Source: Burkholderiaceae bacterium (lineage in GTDB: Bacteria > Pseudomonadota > Gammaproteobacteria > Burkholderiales > Burkholderiaceae_C). Taken from it: a DNA stretch of 64,000 nt. Location: assembly GCA_018780645.1 (NCBI GenBank), contig JADMJJ010000003.1, positions 1 to 64,000 of the forward strand, given 5' to 3'. Both the position numbers and the translations under genes were made by a program. The stretch's first letter is position 1, and each line of letters opens with the position of its first letter. Of the stretch, positions 29,892-37,853 are shown one piece after another. The notes under the pieces are model-generated. The model saw nothing but the letters and a program-made list of their open reading frames with translations, was not told where the DNA came from and did no database searches.

Positions 29892-31412
29892 ATGAAGCAG
29901 TCCCTGCAGGTACGCCTGTCACAGCATCTGGCACTGACGCCCCAGCTGCAGCAATCGATACGTTTGCTGCAACTCTCGACCCTGGAGCTGCACCAGGAGG
30001 TCGAGCAGATGCTGGAGCAGAATCCGATGCTGGAGCCCGAGGACGACGGCTTCGAGCCCGGCGCCCTGCCCGAGCGCATCGAGCCGCTGCACAACAGCAC
30101 GGCCCAGGCCGACGAGCCCAGCGCCCGCGAAAGCTCGGACGGCGCCGGTGACGAGCCCAGCGCCGAGCTGCAGGCCGGCGACTTCGGCGGCACCGAGCGC
30201 GAGGACTGGGAGAACGGCACCGAGCGCGAAGACTTCGACGGCATCCGCGAAACCCCCGGCAGCAGCAGCGGCAGCGGCGAGTCCGACGACGGCATGGAGC
30301 GCGAGCAGGAGAGCCCCGGCATCAGCCTGCAGGAGCACCTGCGCGCGCAGATGGCCGGCATGCACCTCAGCGAGGCCGACCGCGCGGCGCTGATGTACCT
30401 GATCGAATCGTTGAACGAGGACGGCTATCTGCTCGACCCGCTGGAGGAGCTGGCCCAGGCCCTGGCCTCGGACGAACCCGACAGCCGGGACGAGATCCTC
30501 GACCAGCTGCGTTGCGCGCTGAAGTGGCTGCAGAGCATGGAGCCGCTGGGCGTCGGTGCCCGCGATCTGTCCGAATGCCTGCTGCTGCAGCTGCGCGCTC
30601 TGCCACGTAGCCAGGCGCAGGCCATTGCCATCCTGATCTGCAAACAGCATCTGGAGCTGATGGCGCGGCGCGACCACAAGCGCCTGATGGCCGCCACCGG
30701 CGCCGACGAGGACCTGCTGCGCGAGGCGCAGAACCTGATCACCTCGCTGGAGCCCAAGCCCGGCCGCGCGTTCAGCCACACCGAGGCCGCGGCGATCCAG
30801 CCCGATGTGCTGGTGCTGCCCGCGGGCAAGGGCTGGAAGGTGGTGCTCAACCCGGATGTGATGCCCAAGCTGCGCATCAACGAGCTCTATGCACGCGCGC
30901 TGCGCCAGCAGCGCGGCGGCGCCAGCGGCTCGACCCTGGGCACCCATCTGCAGGAGGCGCGCTGGTTCATCAAGAACATCCAGCAGCGCTTCGACACCAT
31001 CCTGCGCGTGTCCCAGGCCATTCTGGAGCGGCAGAAGGCCTTCTTCACCCATGGCGCGCTGGCGATGAAGCCGCTTGTGCTGCGCGAGATTGCCGACGAG
31101 CTGGGCCTGCATGAATCCACCATCTCCCGCGTCACCACGGCCAAGTACATGGCCACCCGCTTCGGTACCTTCGAGCTGAAGTACTTCTTCGGCAGCTCGC
31201 TGAACACCGAGGCCGGCGGCAATGCCTCCAGCACCGCGGTGCGCGCGCTGATACAGCAGTTCATTGCCGCCGAGTCGCCGACCAAGCCGCTGTCCGACAG
31301 CCAGTTGAGCGACATGCTGGACGAGCAGGGCATACAGGTGGCGCGCCGCACGGTGGCCAAGTACCGCGAGGGGCTGCGGATAGCGCCGGCCAATCTTCGG
31401 AAGCAGCTCTGA
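29892..31412 (+). CDS. rpoN: RNA polymerase sigma-54 factor
   Basis: A 506-aa protein. The N-terminal glutamine/leucine-rich activator-interacting region (LSQHLALTPQLQQSIRLLQLSTLEL) is followed by a long acidic region II (about 50-150). The core-binding domain comes next, then a helix-turn-helix (LADELGLHESTISRVTTAKYM) and the RpoN box ARRTVAKYRE near the C-terminus. It recognises -24/-12 promoters and needs an AAA+ activator. Neither hpf nor ptsN follows, as they do in many proteobacteria; an rRNA methyltransferase gene does. Confidence 0.98.
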   Translation: MKQSLQVRLSQHLALTPQLQQSIRLLQLSTLELHQEVEQMLEQNPMLEPEDDGFEPGALPERIEPLHNSTAQADEPSARESSDGAGDEPSAELQAGDFGGTEREDWENGTEREDFDGIRETPGSSSGSGESDDGMEREQESPGISLQEHLRAQMAGMHLSEADRAALMYLIESLNEDGYLLDPLEELAQALASDEPDSRDEILDQLRCALKWLQSMEPLGVGARDLSECLLLQLRALPRSQAQAIAILICKQHLELMARRDHKRLMAATGADEDLLREAQNLITSLEPKPGRAFSHTEAAAIQPDVLVLPAGKGWKVVLNPDVMPKLRINELYARALRQQRGGASGSTLGTHLQEARWFIKNIQQRFDTILRVSQAILERQKAFFTHGALAMKPLVLREIADELGLHESTISRVTTAKYMATRFGTFELKYFFGSSLNTEAGGNASSTAVRALIQQFIAAESPTKPLSDSQLSDMLDEQGIQVARRTVAKYREGLRIAPANLRKQL

Positions 31413-31421
31413 CGGAAGCGA

Positions 31422-31439
31422 TATCGGCCAGGGCCGATA
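31422..31439. repeat. 8-bp inverted repeat just upstream of the rlmL-type start
   Basis: TATCGGCC-AG-GGCCGATA fills much of the 34-nt gap between rpoN and the next gene and ends 7 nt before its ATG. There is no T run, so it is not a standard terminator. It replaces any Shine-Dalgarno site and could fold into the translation start. Confidence 0.6.
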
Positions 31440-31446
31440 ATCGCGT

Positions 31447-32736
31447 ATGTCCGAAGCTCCCTTCCCCACCACCTACACCCTGTTCCTCCCCTGTGCCGCC
31501 GGCGTCGAAGCGCTGCTGGCCGAAGAGGTGCAGGCCCTGCTCCCCGACGTGCCGGTCAACACGCTGAAGGGCGGCATCGGCCTGAAGGGCGATCTGGACG
31601 TGGTGATGCAGCTCAATCTGCACAGCCGACTGGCCCAGCGGGTGCTGATACAGCTGACCGACGGACCCTATTTCGACGAGCATGCGCTATACACGCTGGC
31701 CTGCCGCATCGACTGGACGCAGTGGATCACCCCGCACCAGACGATACGGGTGGACACCACCGCCCACCGCTCGCCGCTGCAAAGCCTGAACTTCGCCACG
31801 CTGCGCATCAAGGACGCGATCTGCGATGTGCTGCGCGACGCCACCGGCGAGCGCCCCAGCGTCGATACCCGCTTCCCCGATCTGTCGGTGGTGCTGCACC
31901 TGGGCCCGGAGTGGGCCACGCTGTATGTCGACAGCTCCGGCGAGCCGCTGTTCAAGCGCGGCTGGCGCGAGGACAAGGGCGATGCCCCGCTGAAGGAAAC
32001 GCTGGCCGCCGCCATGCTGGCCGCCGCCGGCTGGAAGGGCACGCCCGAGGCCGGCGGCGCCCTGCACGACCCCTGCTGCGGCTCGGGCACGATTGCCATC
32101 GAGGCCGCCCAGATCGCCTGCCGGATGGCCCCCGGCATGGGCCGCCGCTTTGCCTTCGAGCGCCTCTTGCCCTTCGCCGGCCTGCGCTCGCGCTTCCAGC
32201 AGATCAAGGACCAGGCCAAGCAGCGCATCCGCCCCTGCCCGGTGCCGATACACGCCAGCGATGTGGCCTTCCGCATGGTGGATTTTGCCCGCCGCAATGC
32301 GGAGCGCGCCGGCGTGGCCCAGTACATCCAGTTCAATGGTGGCGATGCGCTGGAGCGCCCGGCGCCGGTGCTGCCCGAGGGCATGCCCGGCACCCTGATG
32401 ATGAATCCGCCCTATGGCGAACGGATCGAGGTGCGCGGCAAGGCCGGTGCGGTGCAGATGAGTCGCGATGCTGGAGGCTCCGAGGCGCGCGATGGGGGGG
32501 ATGACTTCTTCCCTCGCCTGTCCGCCCACTGGAAGCGCGCCTACACGCTGCAGACCCCGGGCTGGACGGCTTACCTCTTGACGCCGGACATGAAGCTGCC
32601 CAGCAAGATGCGGCTGAAGGAATCGCGCCGGGTGCCGATGTGGAATGGCCCCATCGAATGTCGGCTGTTCAGATTTGATCTGGTCGCGGGCTCGGCGCGC
32701 ACGCCCAAGCCAGCCGCTGAAGCAGCGCCCGAGTGA
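31447..32736 (+). CDS. rlmL: THUMP-domain class I SAM-dependent RNA methyltransferase (RlmL/YpsC type)
   Basis: A 429-aa protein. The N-terminal ferredoxin-like/THUMP region (about 10-160: LFLPCAAGVEALLAEEVQAL ...) is followed by a Rossmann methyltransferase with DPCCGSGTIAIEAAQ (SAM-binding) and the catalytic NPPYGER motif. It corresponds to the N-terminal half of E. coli RlmKL, which makes m2G2445 in 23S rRNA; the RlmK half is absent, as in many bacteria. It ends adjacent to the convergent yidB gene. Confidence 0.88.
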   Translation: MSEAPFPTTYTLFLPCAAGVEALLAEEVQALLPDVPVNTLKGGIGLKGDLDVVMQLNLHSRLAQRVLIQLTDGPYFDEHALYTLACRIDWTQWITPHQTIRVDTTAHRSPLQSLNFATLRIKDAICDVLRDATGERPSVDTRFPDLSVVLHLGPEWATLYVDSSGEPLFKRGWREDKGDAPLKETLAAAMLAAAGWKGTPEAGGALHDPCCGSGTIAIEAAQIACRMAPGMGRRFAFERLLPFAGLRSRFQQIKDQAKQRIRPCPVPIHASDVAFRMVDFARRNAERAGVAQYIQFNGGDALERPAPVLPEGMPGTLMMNPPYGERIEVRGKAGAVQMSRDAGGSEARDGGDDFFPRLSAHWKRAYTLQTPGWTAYLLTPDMKLPSKMRLKESRRVPMWNGPIECRLFRFDLVAGSARTPKPAAEAAPE

Positions 32737-33144
32737 TCAGTTCGTCGCGCTGAGCCGCCCCAGCAGTTCGTTGACGCTGCCCAGGCCCCTGGGCGGCAGA
32801 TGGCCCTGCGGTGTCAGCTTGTTGACCGCCTCGGGCAGCAGCTGGCTCATGCGCACGGCCACCTCCAGCTCAGACAGGCCCAGCTGATCGGCCATGCCCT
32901 GCAGCGTTTCGCGGCCCAGCACCTGCTGTATCTGGTGGGGCTCGACCGGCAGGTTCTCGCCGGGCCCTATCCAGGAATCGACCAGCTCACCCATGCCGCT
33001 GGACTCGAACTGCTCGACCAGACCGGTCACGCCCTGGCCCGGGGCGTCCCGCCCCAGCAATCCGGCCACAGCGCCCAGCTCCGAGTTCTCGAAGCCATTG
33101 CGGCGCGACAGGGCAATCAGCACGGCATTCAACAGTCCCATCAT
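32737..33144 (-). CDS. yidB: YidB family protein (DUF937)
   Basis: A 135-aa protein with the family course GLLNAVLIAL, then a glycine-rich segment GLVEQFESSGMGELVDSWIGPGENLPV, a helix-turn-helix-like VLGRETLQGMADQLGLSELEV, and the end LPEAVNKLTPQGHLP. The function is unknown. There is no signal peptide or membrane segment. An alternative ATG sits one codon in. It is convergent with rlmL with no gap. The 96 nt upstream hold a short CTATTT/AAATAG dyad (33204-33221) but no clear promoter. Confidence 0.9.
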   Translation of the reverse strand: MMGLLNAVLIALSRRNGFENSELGAVAGLLGRDAPGQGVTGLVEQFESSGMGELVDSWIGPGENLPVEPHQIQQVLGRETLQGMADQLGLSELEVAVRMSQLLPEAVNKLTPQGHLPPRGLGSVNELLGRLSATN

Positions 33145-33240
33145 GCGTCTCCAGCGTTGACGATGTGCGGGGGGGTGGACAACGAGTATTGCCTAGTTTC
33201 GGCCTATTTCAAGTCAAATAGAGGGCAAGGGTGTAACAGA

Positions 33241-34410
33241 TCAAACACGCGCCAGTCTAGGGCGCATGGCCAGCCACAACAGCGCCAATCCGGTGGCCGC
33301 CAGCGGCAGCAGCGAGCCCAGATTCATCCAGGTCCAGCCGCCGGTGGTGACCAGGGCGCCCGAGCTGAACGAGGTCACTGTCATAGTGGCATAAATGCAA
33401 AAATCCATCGCGCCCTGGGCGGTGGTTCTCTCCTCGGGCCGGTAGGCCTGGGTGAACAGCGTAGTGCCACCGATGAACAGAAAGTTCCAGCCCACGCCCA
33501 GCACCAAGAGCGCGCCGACGAAATGCATCAGGTCGGTGCCGGACAGCGCAAACATCACGCAGGCCAGATTCAGCAGCACGCCGACGCCCATGATGGGCAG
33601 GGCACCGAAACGCTTGATCAGGCTGCCGGTGAAGAAGCTGGGCACGAACATGCCCAGCACATGCCACTCCAGCACGATGGCCGCGTTATCGAACGGGTGC
33701 GCGCATTGCGCCATCGCGATCGGTGTGGCGGCCATCAGCAGATTCATCACGCCATAGCCCAGGGCGCTGGCGGCAATCGCCACCACGAACACCGGCTGGC
33801 GCATCAGCTCGCGCACCGTGCGCCCGGCCGCCGCCCCCGGGGCCGCCACCGGCAGCGGCGGAAAGCGGATGAAGGACAGGGTCAGCAGCGACAGCAGGGC
33901 CACGGCGATCAGCACCAAGTAGGCGCCCGCGAAGGGCTGGGTGAGCAGGTCCTTGCTCGCCTTGGCCAGATTCGGCCCGGTGACCGCACCCATGATGCCG
34001 CCGGCCAGCACCCAGGAGATGGCCCGCTCCTTGAACGCCGGCGCCACCAGCTCGGTGGCGGCAAAGCGATACAGGCCGGCGTTGGCGTTGTAGTAGCCGG
34101 CCAGCACGGTGGCCACCACCACCCACCAGAACTGCTGGGTGCTGGCGGCCCAGGCGGCCAGCGCGCAGCTGAACATGGCCGCCACCAGGCCCAGCTGGAA
34201 ACCGCGCTTGCGCCCCCAGGCGCGCTGATGGCGGGCCACCAGCGGCGCAAACAGCGCCCCGCCCGCCACATAGCCGCAGACCGGCAGCGTGGCCATCCAG
34301 GCCTGCGGCGCCAGCGCCAGGCCCACCAGGCCGTTGATGGCAATGAAGGTGACGTTATTGGTCAGGAACAGGCCCTGGCAGAAGGTCAGCAGCAGCAGTT
34401 GAGGATTCAT
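33241..34410 (-). CDS. major facilitator superfamily transporter
   Basis: A 389-aa inner-membrane protein with about twelve hydrophobic segments. A basic GRKRG loop lies between TM2 and TM3, and a central cytoplasmic loop follows TM6. The ATG at 34410 overlaps the stop of rsmE by 4 nt; longer readings run into rsmE and are wrong. The substrate is not readable. Translational coupling to an rRNA methyltransferase gene is unusual in function but common as genome packing. Confidence 0.9.
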   Translation of the reverse strand: MNPQLLLLTFCQGLFLTNNVTFIAINGLVGLALAPQAWMATLPVCGYVAGGALFAPLVARHQRAWGRKRGFQLGLVAAMFSCALAAWAASTQQFWWVVVATVLAGYYNANAGLYRFAATELVAPAFKERAISWVLAGGIMGAVTGPNLAKASKDLLTQPFAGAYLVLIAVALLSLLTLSFIRFPPLPVAAPGAAAGRTVRELMRQPVFVVAIAASALGYGVMNLLMAATPIAMAQCAHPFDNAAIVLEWHVLGMFVPSFFTGSLIKRFGALPIMGVGVLLNLACVMFALSGTDLMHFVGALLVLGVGWNFLFIGGTTLFTQAYRPEERTTAQGAMDFCIYATMTVTSFSSGALVTTGGWTWMNLGSLLPLAATGLALLWLAMRPRLARV

Positions 34411-35138
34411 GAGGTCTGCAGTCCCAGCCAGGCCAGTACCGCCAGCGGCGCGGTGTCGGCACGCAGGATGCGCGGGCCCAGCGAGGCTGCCTCGAAACCG
34501 CGTGCACGTGCGGCTTCTTCCTCGGCCGGACTCAGGCCGCCCTCGGGGCCGCTGAGCACCAGGGTGCTGATGCCGGCCTGCTGCATCAGCTCGGGCAGAG
34601 GCCTGGCGGCGGTGGGGCTTAGCAGCCAGCGGCGCTGATTGCCGGCTGGCATCTCCGGCCCGGCCAGCCATTGGGCCAGCGTGCGCACCGGCGCGACCTG
34701 CGGCACGCGGGTGCGGCCACTTTGCTCGCAGGCGGCAATGGCCACGCCCTGCCAGTGGTTGATCTTTTTCTCGGCCCGCTCGGCGGCCAGGCGCAGCACC
34801 GAGCGCTCGCTCATCAGCGGCTGGATCGCGGTCACGCCCAGCTCGGTGGCCTTCTCGACCAGAAAGTCCATTCGGTCATTGGCGGGCATGGCCAGGGCCA
34901 AGGTGATGGCCTGGGGCAGTTCGCGCTCGACCGCGTCATGGGCGCCGAGCATCACCTCGACCTCGCTGCGGCCCATGCGGGTGACGGTGGCGGCCCATTC
35001 GCCGCCCAGACCATTGAACAGGGTCAGCTCGGCCCCGGGCTGCAGGCGCAGCACCTGGGCATGACGGGCGGCGGAGGGCGGCAGCAGCAGGGTCACGCCG
35101 GTCTGCAGCGGCGTATCGACATGGAGGCGGGAGGGCAT
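34407..35138 (-). CDS. rsmE: 16S rRNA (uracil1498-N3)-methyltransferase
   Basis: A 243-aa SPOUT-class enzyme. A PUA-like N-terminal part (ARHAQVLRLQPGAEL) is followed by the knotted domain with MERATELGV-like VEKATELGVTAIQPLMSERS, the SAM-binding GPEGGLSPAEEEAA, and the conserved LGPRILRADTAPLAVLAWL end. The start at 35138 (MPSRLHVD) is the standard RsmE N-terminus; longer frames are not coding. It is divergent from the E1-alpha gene (136 bp apart). Confidence 0.96.
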   Translation of the reverse strand: MPSRLHVDTPLQTGVTLLLPPSAARHAQVLRLQPGAELTLFNGLGGEWAATVTRMGRSEVEVMLGAHDAVERELPQAITLALAMPANDRMDFLVEKATELGVTAIQPLMSERSVLRLAAERAEKKINHWQGVAIAACEQSGRTRVPQVAPVRTLAQWLAGPEMPAGNQRRWLLSPTAARPLPELMQQAGISTLVLSGPEGGLSPAEEEAARARGFEAASLGPRILRADTAPLAVLAWLGLQTS

Positions 35139-35274
35139 GGCGAATTGTGCCCCAGGGCCAGGGGCCCTCGGGCCATGGCCCGTCTCAGCACAGCCCGTGA
35201 TTCCTTTGGCCGATGCCGGCCGAGGCGCGTCTGCCCAGAATCGAATCACCCCATCTGCCTCCCAAAGGACCGCC

Positions 35275-36231
35275 ATGCCAAGCCCCAGCCGCATCTCCAT
35301 GCTCGAAACCATGATGCTGATCCGTGCCCATGAGGAGAAGCTCGCCACCATCGCCGGCCAGTCGCCCGGCACCTGCACCGCCGTCGGCCAGGAAGCCGCC
35401 GCCGTCGGCGCGGTGATGGCCCTGCAGCCGCAGGACCGCATCCTGACCAACCACCGCAGCGCCGGCCATCTGCTGGCCCGCGGCGCCGACCCCGGCCGCC
35501 TGATGGCCGAGGTGATGGGCCGGGCCACCGGCTATTGCAAGGGCAAGAGCGGCTCGCTCCATGTCTCGGCACGCGAGCTCGGCGTGGTGCTGACGTCGAC
35601 CATCGTCGGCGGCGAGCTGTCGCTGGCCACCGGCGTCGCGCTGGCCCAGAAGATGGGCGGCGCCGGCACCGAGCCGGGCGGCATCACCACCGTGTTCTTC
35701 GGTGATGGCGCGGCCTGCGAGGGCATCTTCCACGAGTCGCTGAACCTGGCGGTGACCTGGCAGCTGCCGGTGCTCTATGTCTGCGAGAACAACCAGTGGC
35801 AGGCCTTTGTGCGTCGCGACGAAACGATGCCGCACGAGCATGTGCGCCCCTGGGCCGAGGGCCATGGCCTCCCGGCACTGACGGTGGACGGCAACGATGT
35901 CGAAACCGTCCATGCCGCGACCCTGGCCGCCGCCGAGCAGGTGCGCCGCACCGGCAAGCCCTACTTCCTGGAGCTCAACACCTACCGCACCCGAGGCCAT
36001 TTCGAGCCCGACGATCAGTCTTATGTGCCGCCCGCCGAGCTGGCGCGCTGGAAGGCCCGTGACCCGATCGCGCTGCAGCGCGACCGACTGCTGGCCAGCG
36101 GCCAGCTGGCCCATGGCGAATACGCCCACATCGAGCAGCGTGTCGCCGCCCTGGTCGAGGCCGCCTTCAGCTATGCCCAGACCTCGCCCTGGCCCGATCT
36201 GCGCGAGCTGACCACCGATGTCTACGCCTGA
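35275..36231 (+). CDS. thiamine-dependent 2-oxoacid/acetoin dehydrogenase E1, alpha subunit
   Basis: A 318-aa protein of the E1-alpha family. It shows QEAAAVGAVMAL, GKSGSLH, the ThDP-binding GDGAACEGIFHESLNLA (GDG...N type) and CENNQW. The C-terminus has YRTRGHFEPDDQSYV. The ATG at 35275 has AAAGGA upstream. The beta subunit gene follows 22 nt later. No E2 or E3 gene lies next to the pair, so the complex would have to borrow these subunits. Whether the substrate is pyruvate, acetoin or a branched-chain 2-oxoacid is not decided by the sequence. Confidence 0.92.
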   Translation: MPSPSRISMLETMMLIRAHEEKLATIAGQSPGTCTAVGQEAAAVGAVMALQPQDRILTNHRSAGHLLARGADPGRLMAEVMGRATGYCKGKSGSLHVSARELGVVLTSTIVGGELSLATGVALAQKMGGAGTEPGGITTVFFGDGAACEGIFHESLNLAVTWQLPVLYVCENNQWQAFVRRDETMPHEHVRPWAEGHGLPALTVDGNDVETVHAATLAAAEQVRRTGKPYFLELNTYRTRGHFEPDDQSYVPPAELARWKARDPIALQRDRLLASGQLAHGEYAHIEQRVAALVEAAFSYAQTSPWPDLRELTTDVYA

Positions 36232-36253
36232 ACGCCATCAAGGAGACTCCGAC

Positions 36254-37243
36254 ATGCAAACCATCTCTGTAAGCGACGCCGTCAGCCAGGCCCTGGCCGA
36301 GGAAATGCGCCGCGATCCGTCCGTGCTGATGTTCGGCGAGGGCGTGGCCACCAAGCGCGGTGACCTGCTGACCGAGTTCGGCCCGCAGCGCGTGCGCAAC
36401 ACGCCTCTGGCCGAGGGCATCATCGCCGGCACCGCCGCCGGTGCCGCCGCCATGGGCCTGCGCCCTGTCATCGATCTGCTGTTCGCGCCCTTCCTGACCT
36501 TGGCCATGGACGGCATCATGAACAGCGCCGGCAAGCTGCGCTATCTGTCCGGCGGCCAGTTCGAGTTCCCCATGGTCGTGATGACGATGACCGGCGCCGG
36601 CTGGGCCGTCGGCGCCCAGCACAACCACAATCTGGAGGCGATGTTCGTCCATGCGCCCGGGCTGAAGGTGGTGATGCCCAGCAGCGCGGCCGATTTCAAG
36701 GGCCTGCTGAAGAGCGCCATCCGCGACAACAACCCGGTCCTGTTCTTCATGGACCTGGCGCTGGCCAATACTCCAGGCCCAATGCCCGGCCCGGTGCCCG
36801 AGGGCGAGCATGTGGTGCCACTGGGCCAGGCGGCGGTGCTCAAGGCCGGTCATGACGTGACCCTGGTGTCCTATGCCAAGACGGTGGGCAGCTGCCTGCA
36901 GGCGGCCGAGCAGTTGGCCGCCCAAGGAGTAGAAGCCGAGGTGATAGACCTGCGCACGCTGAAGCCGCTGGACGAGGCGACGATTCTGCGTTCGGTGCGC
37001 AAGACCGGCCGGCTGGTGGTGGTGCACGAGGCGGCGGCGCCCTGCGGCGTCGGCGCCGAGGTGGCGGCCATCGTCAGCGAGAAGGCCTTCAGCGCGCTGA
37101 AAGCGCCGATCAGGCGCGTGACCGGGCCCGATGCGCCGGCGGCGGCGTCCTGGGTGCTGGAACAGGCCGGCGTGCCGCAGGCCGAAGCGGTGATCAAGTC
37201 CGCGCTGGGTCTGATGAACGAGGCCGAAGCCTTGGTGGTCTAG
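36254..37243 (+). CDS. thiamine-dependent 2-oxoacid/acetoin dehydrogenase E1, beta subunit
   Basis: A 329-aa E1-beta protein. It begins TISVSDAVSQALAEEMRRDPSVLMFGEG, contains NTPLAEGIIAGTAAGAA and QHNHNLEAMFVHAPGLKVVMPS, and ends in the transketolase C-terminal fold (DLRTLKPLDEATILRSVRKTGRLVVVHEA). A good ribosome site (AGGAG) lies upstream of 36254. It forms the alpha2beta2 heterotetramer with the preceding gene product. Its stop is directly followed by the end of the convergent unknown gene. Confidence 0.93.
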   Translation: MQTISVSDAVSQALAEEMRRDPSVLMFGEGVATKRGDLLTEFGPQRVRNTPLAEGIIAGTAAGAAAMGLRPVIDLLFAPFLTLAMDGIMNSAGKLRYLSGGQFEFPMVVMTMTGAGWAVGAQHNHNLEAMFVHAPGLKVVMPSSAADFKGLLKSAIRDNNPVLFFMDLALANTPGPMPGPVPEGEHVVPLGQAAVLKAGHDVTLVSYAKTVGSCLQAAEQLAAQGVEAEVIDLRTLKPLDEATILRSVRKTGRLVVVHEAAAPCGVGAEVAAIVSEKAFSALKAPIRRVTGPDAPAAASWVLEQAGVPQAEAVIKSALGLMNEAEALVV

Positions 37244-37780
37244 CTAGACCCTGATGCCCAGCGCCAGGCGCAGCTGGGCAGCCGCCTCGGCGCCCTTGTT
37301 CTGCTGCACCCGCTCGACAAGGGTCAGCGCCAGGCCCTGCAGCTCGGCCAGGTCATGGCATTGCTCGACCTCCAGCGCGAACACATAGCCCTTCATCAGG
37401 CCCAGCTGCTTGGTCGCCTGACTGCTCAGATAGGCGTAGAGCTGCTGATAGTCCAGCTGCGGTGGATCGCCAAAGGCGGCGAGCTGGCGCGTTGACCGGC
37501 TGGGCGGCGGCGCTGCGGCCGGGCCGGGAGCAACAGGCGCCACAGCAGCGACGGCAGGAGCGGCAACCCCGGCCGTGCCGACAGCGCCGATGAGGCCATG
37601 CTCCAGCAAATAGGCGATGTCGGCCTCGGCCACGCCCTGCACCAGGCCCAGCCACTCACGGGCCGTGCGCGACCCGTCAAGCACCAGCAACAAATTGCGG
37701 GTGCTGCGCGACAAGGCCAGGGCCCGCGCCTTGATCTCGGCGCGGCCCGCATCGGTCTTGGAATAGCACTGGTCAAGCAT
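37244..37780 (-). CDS. conserved-looking protein of unknown function, 178 aa
   Basis: I do not recognise a family. Two folded parts flank an alanine/proline-rich linker (about 68-105). The N-terminal part (1-67) reads like a small winged-helix module (RSTRNLLLVLDGSRTAREWLGL...ADIAYLLEHGLIG). The C-terminal part (about 110-178) is helical (YQQLYAYLSSQATKQLGLMKGYVFALEVEQCHDLAELQGLALTLVERV). There is no signal peptide or membrane segment. It is encoded upstream of fadD on the same strand, 73 nt away, so co-expression is possible. Coding status rests on codon bias, length and domain-like conservation of pattern. Confidence 0.72.
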   Translation of the reverse strand: MLDQCYSKTDAGRAEIKARALALSRSTRNLLLVLDGSRTAREWLGLVQGVAEADIAYLLEHGLIGAVGTAGVAAPAVAAVAPVAPGPAAAPPPSRSTRQLAAFGDPPQLDYQQLYAYLSSQATKQLGLMKGYVFALEVEQCHDLAELQGLALTLVERVQQNKGAEAAAQLRLALGIRV

Positions 37781-37853
37781 CGGCGTTCAGTTCCTCCGCC
37801 GCGACCTTAGCGCGGGCCGGCCCGCTCAGGCCGCCGGCAACCCTTGCGCAAAC

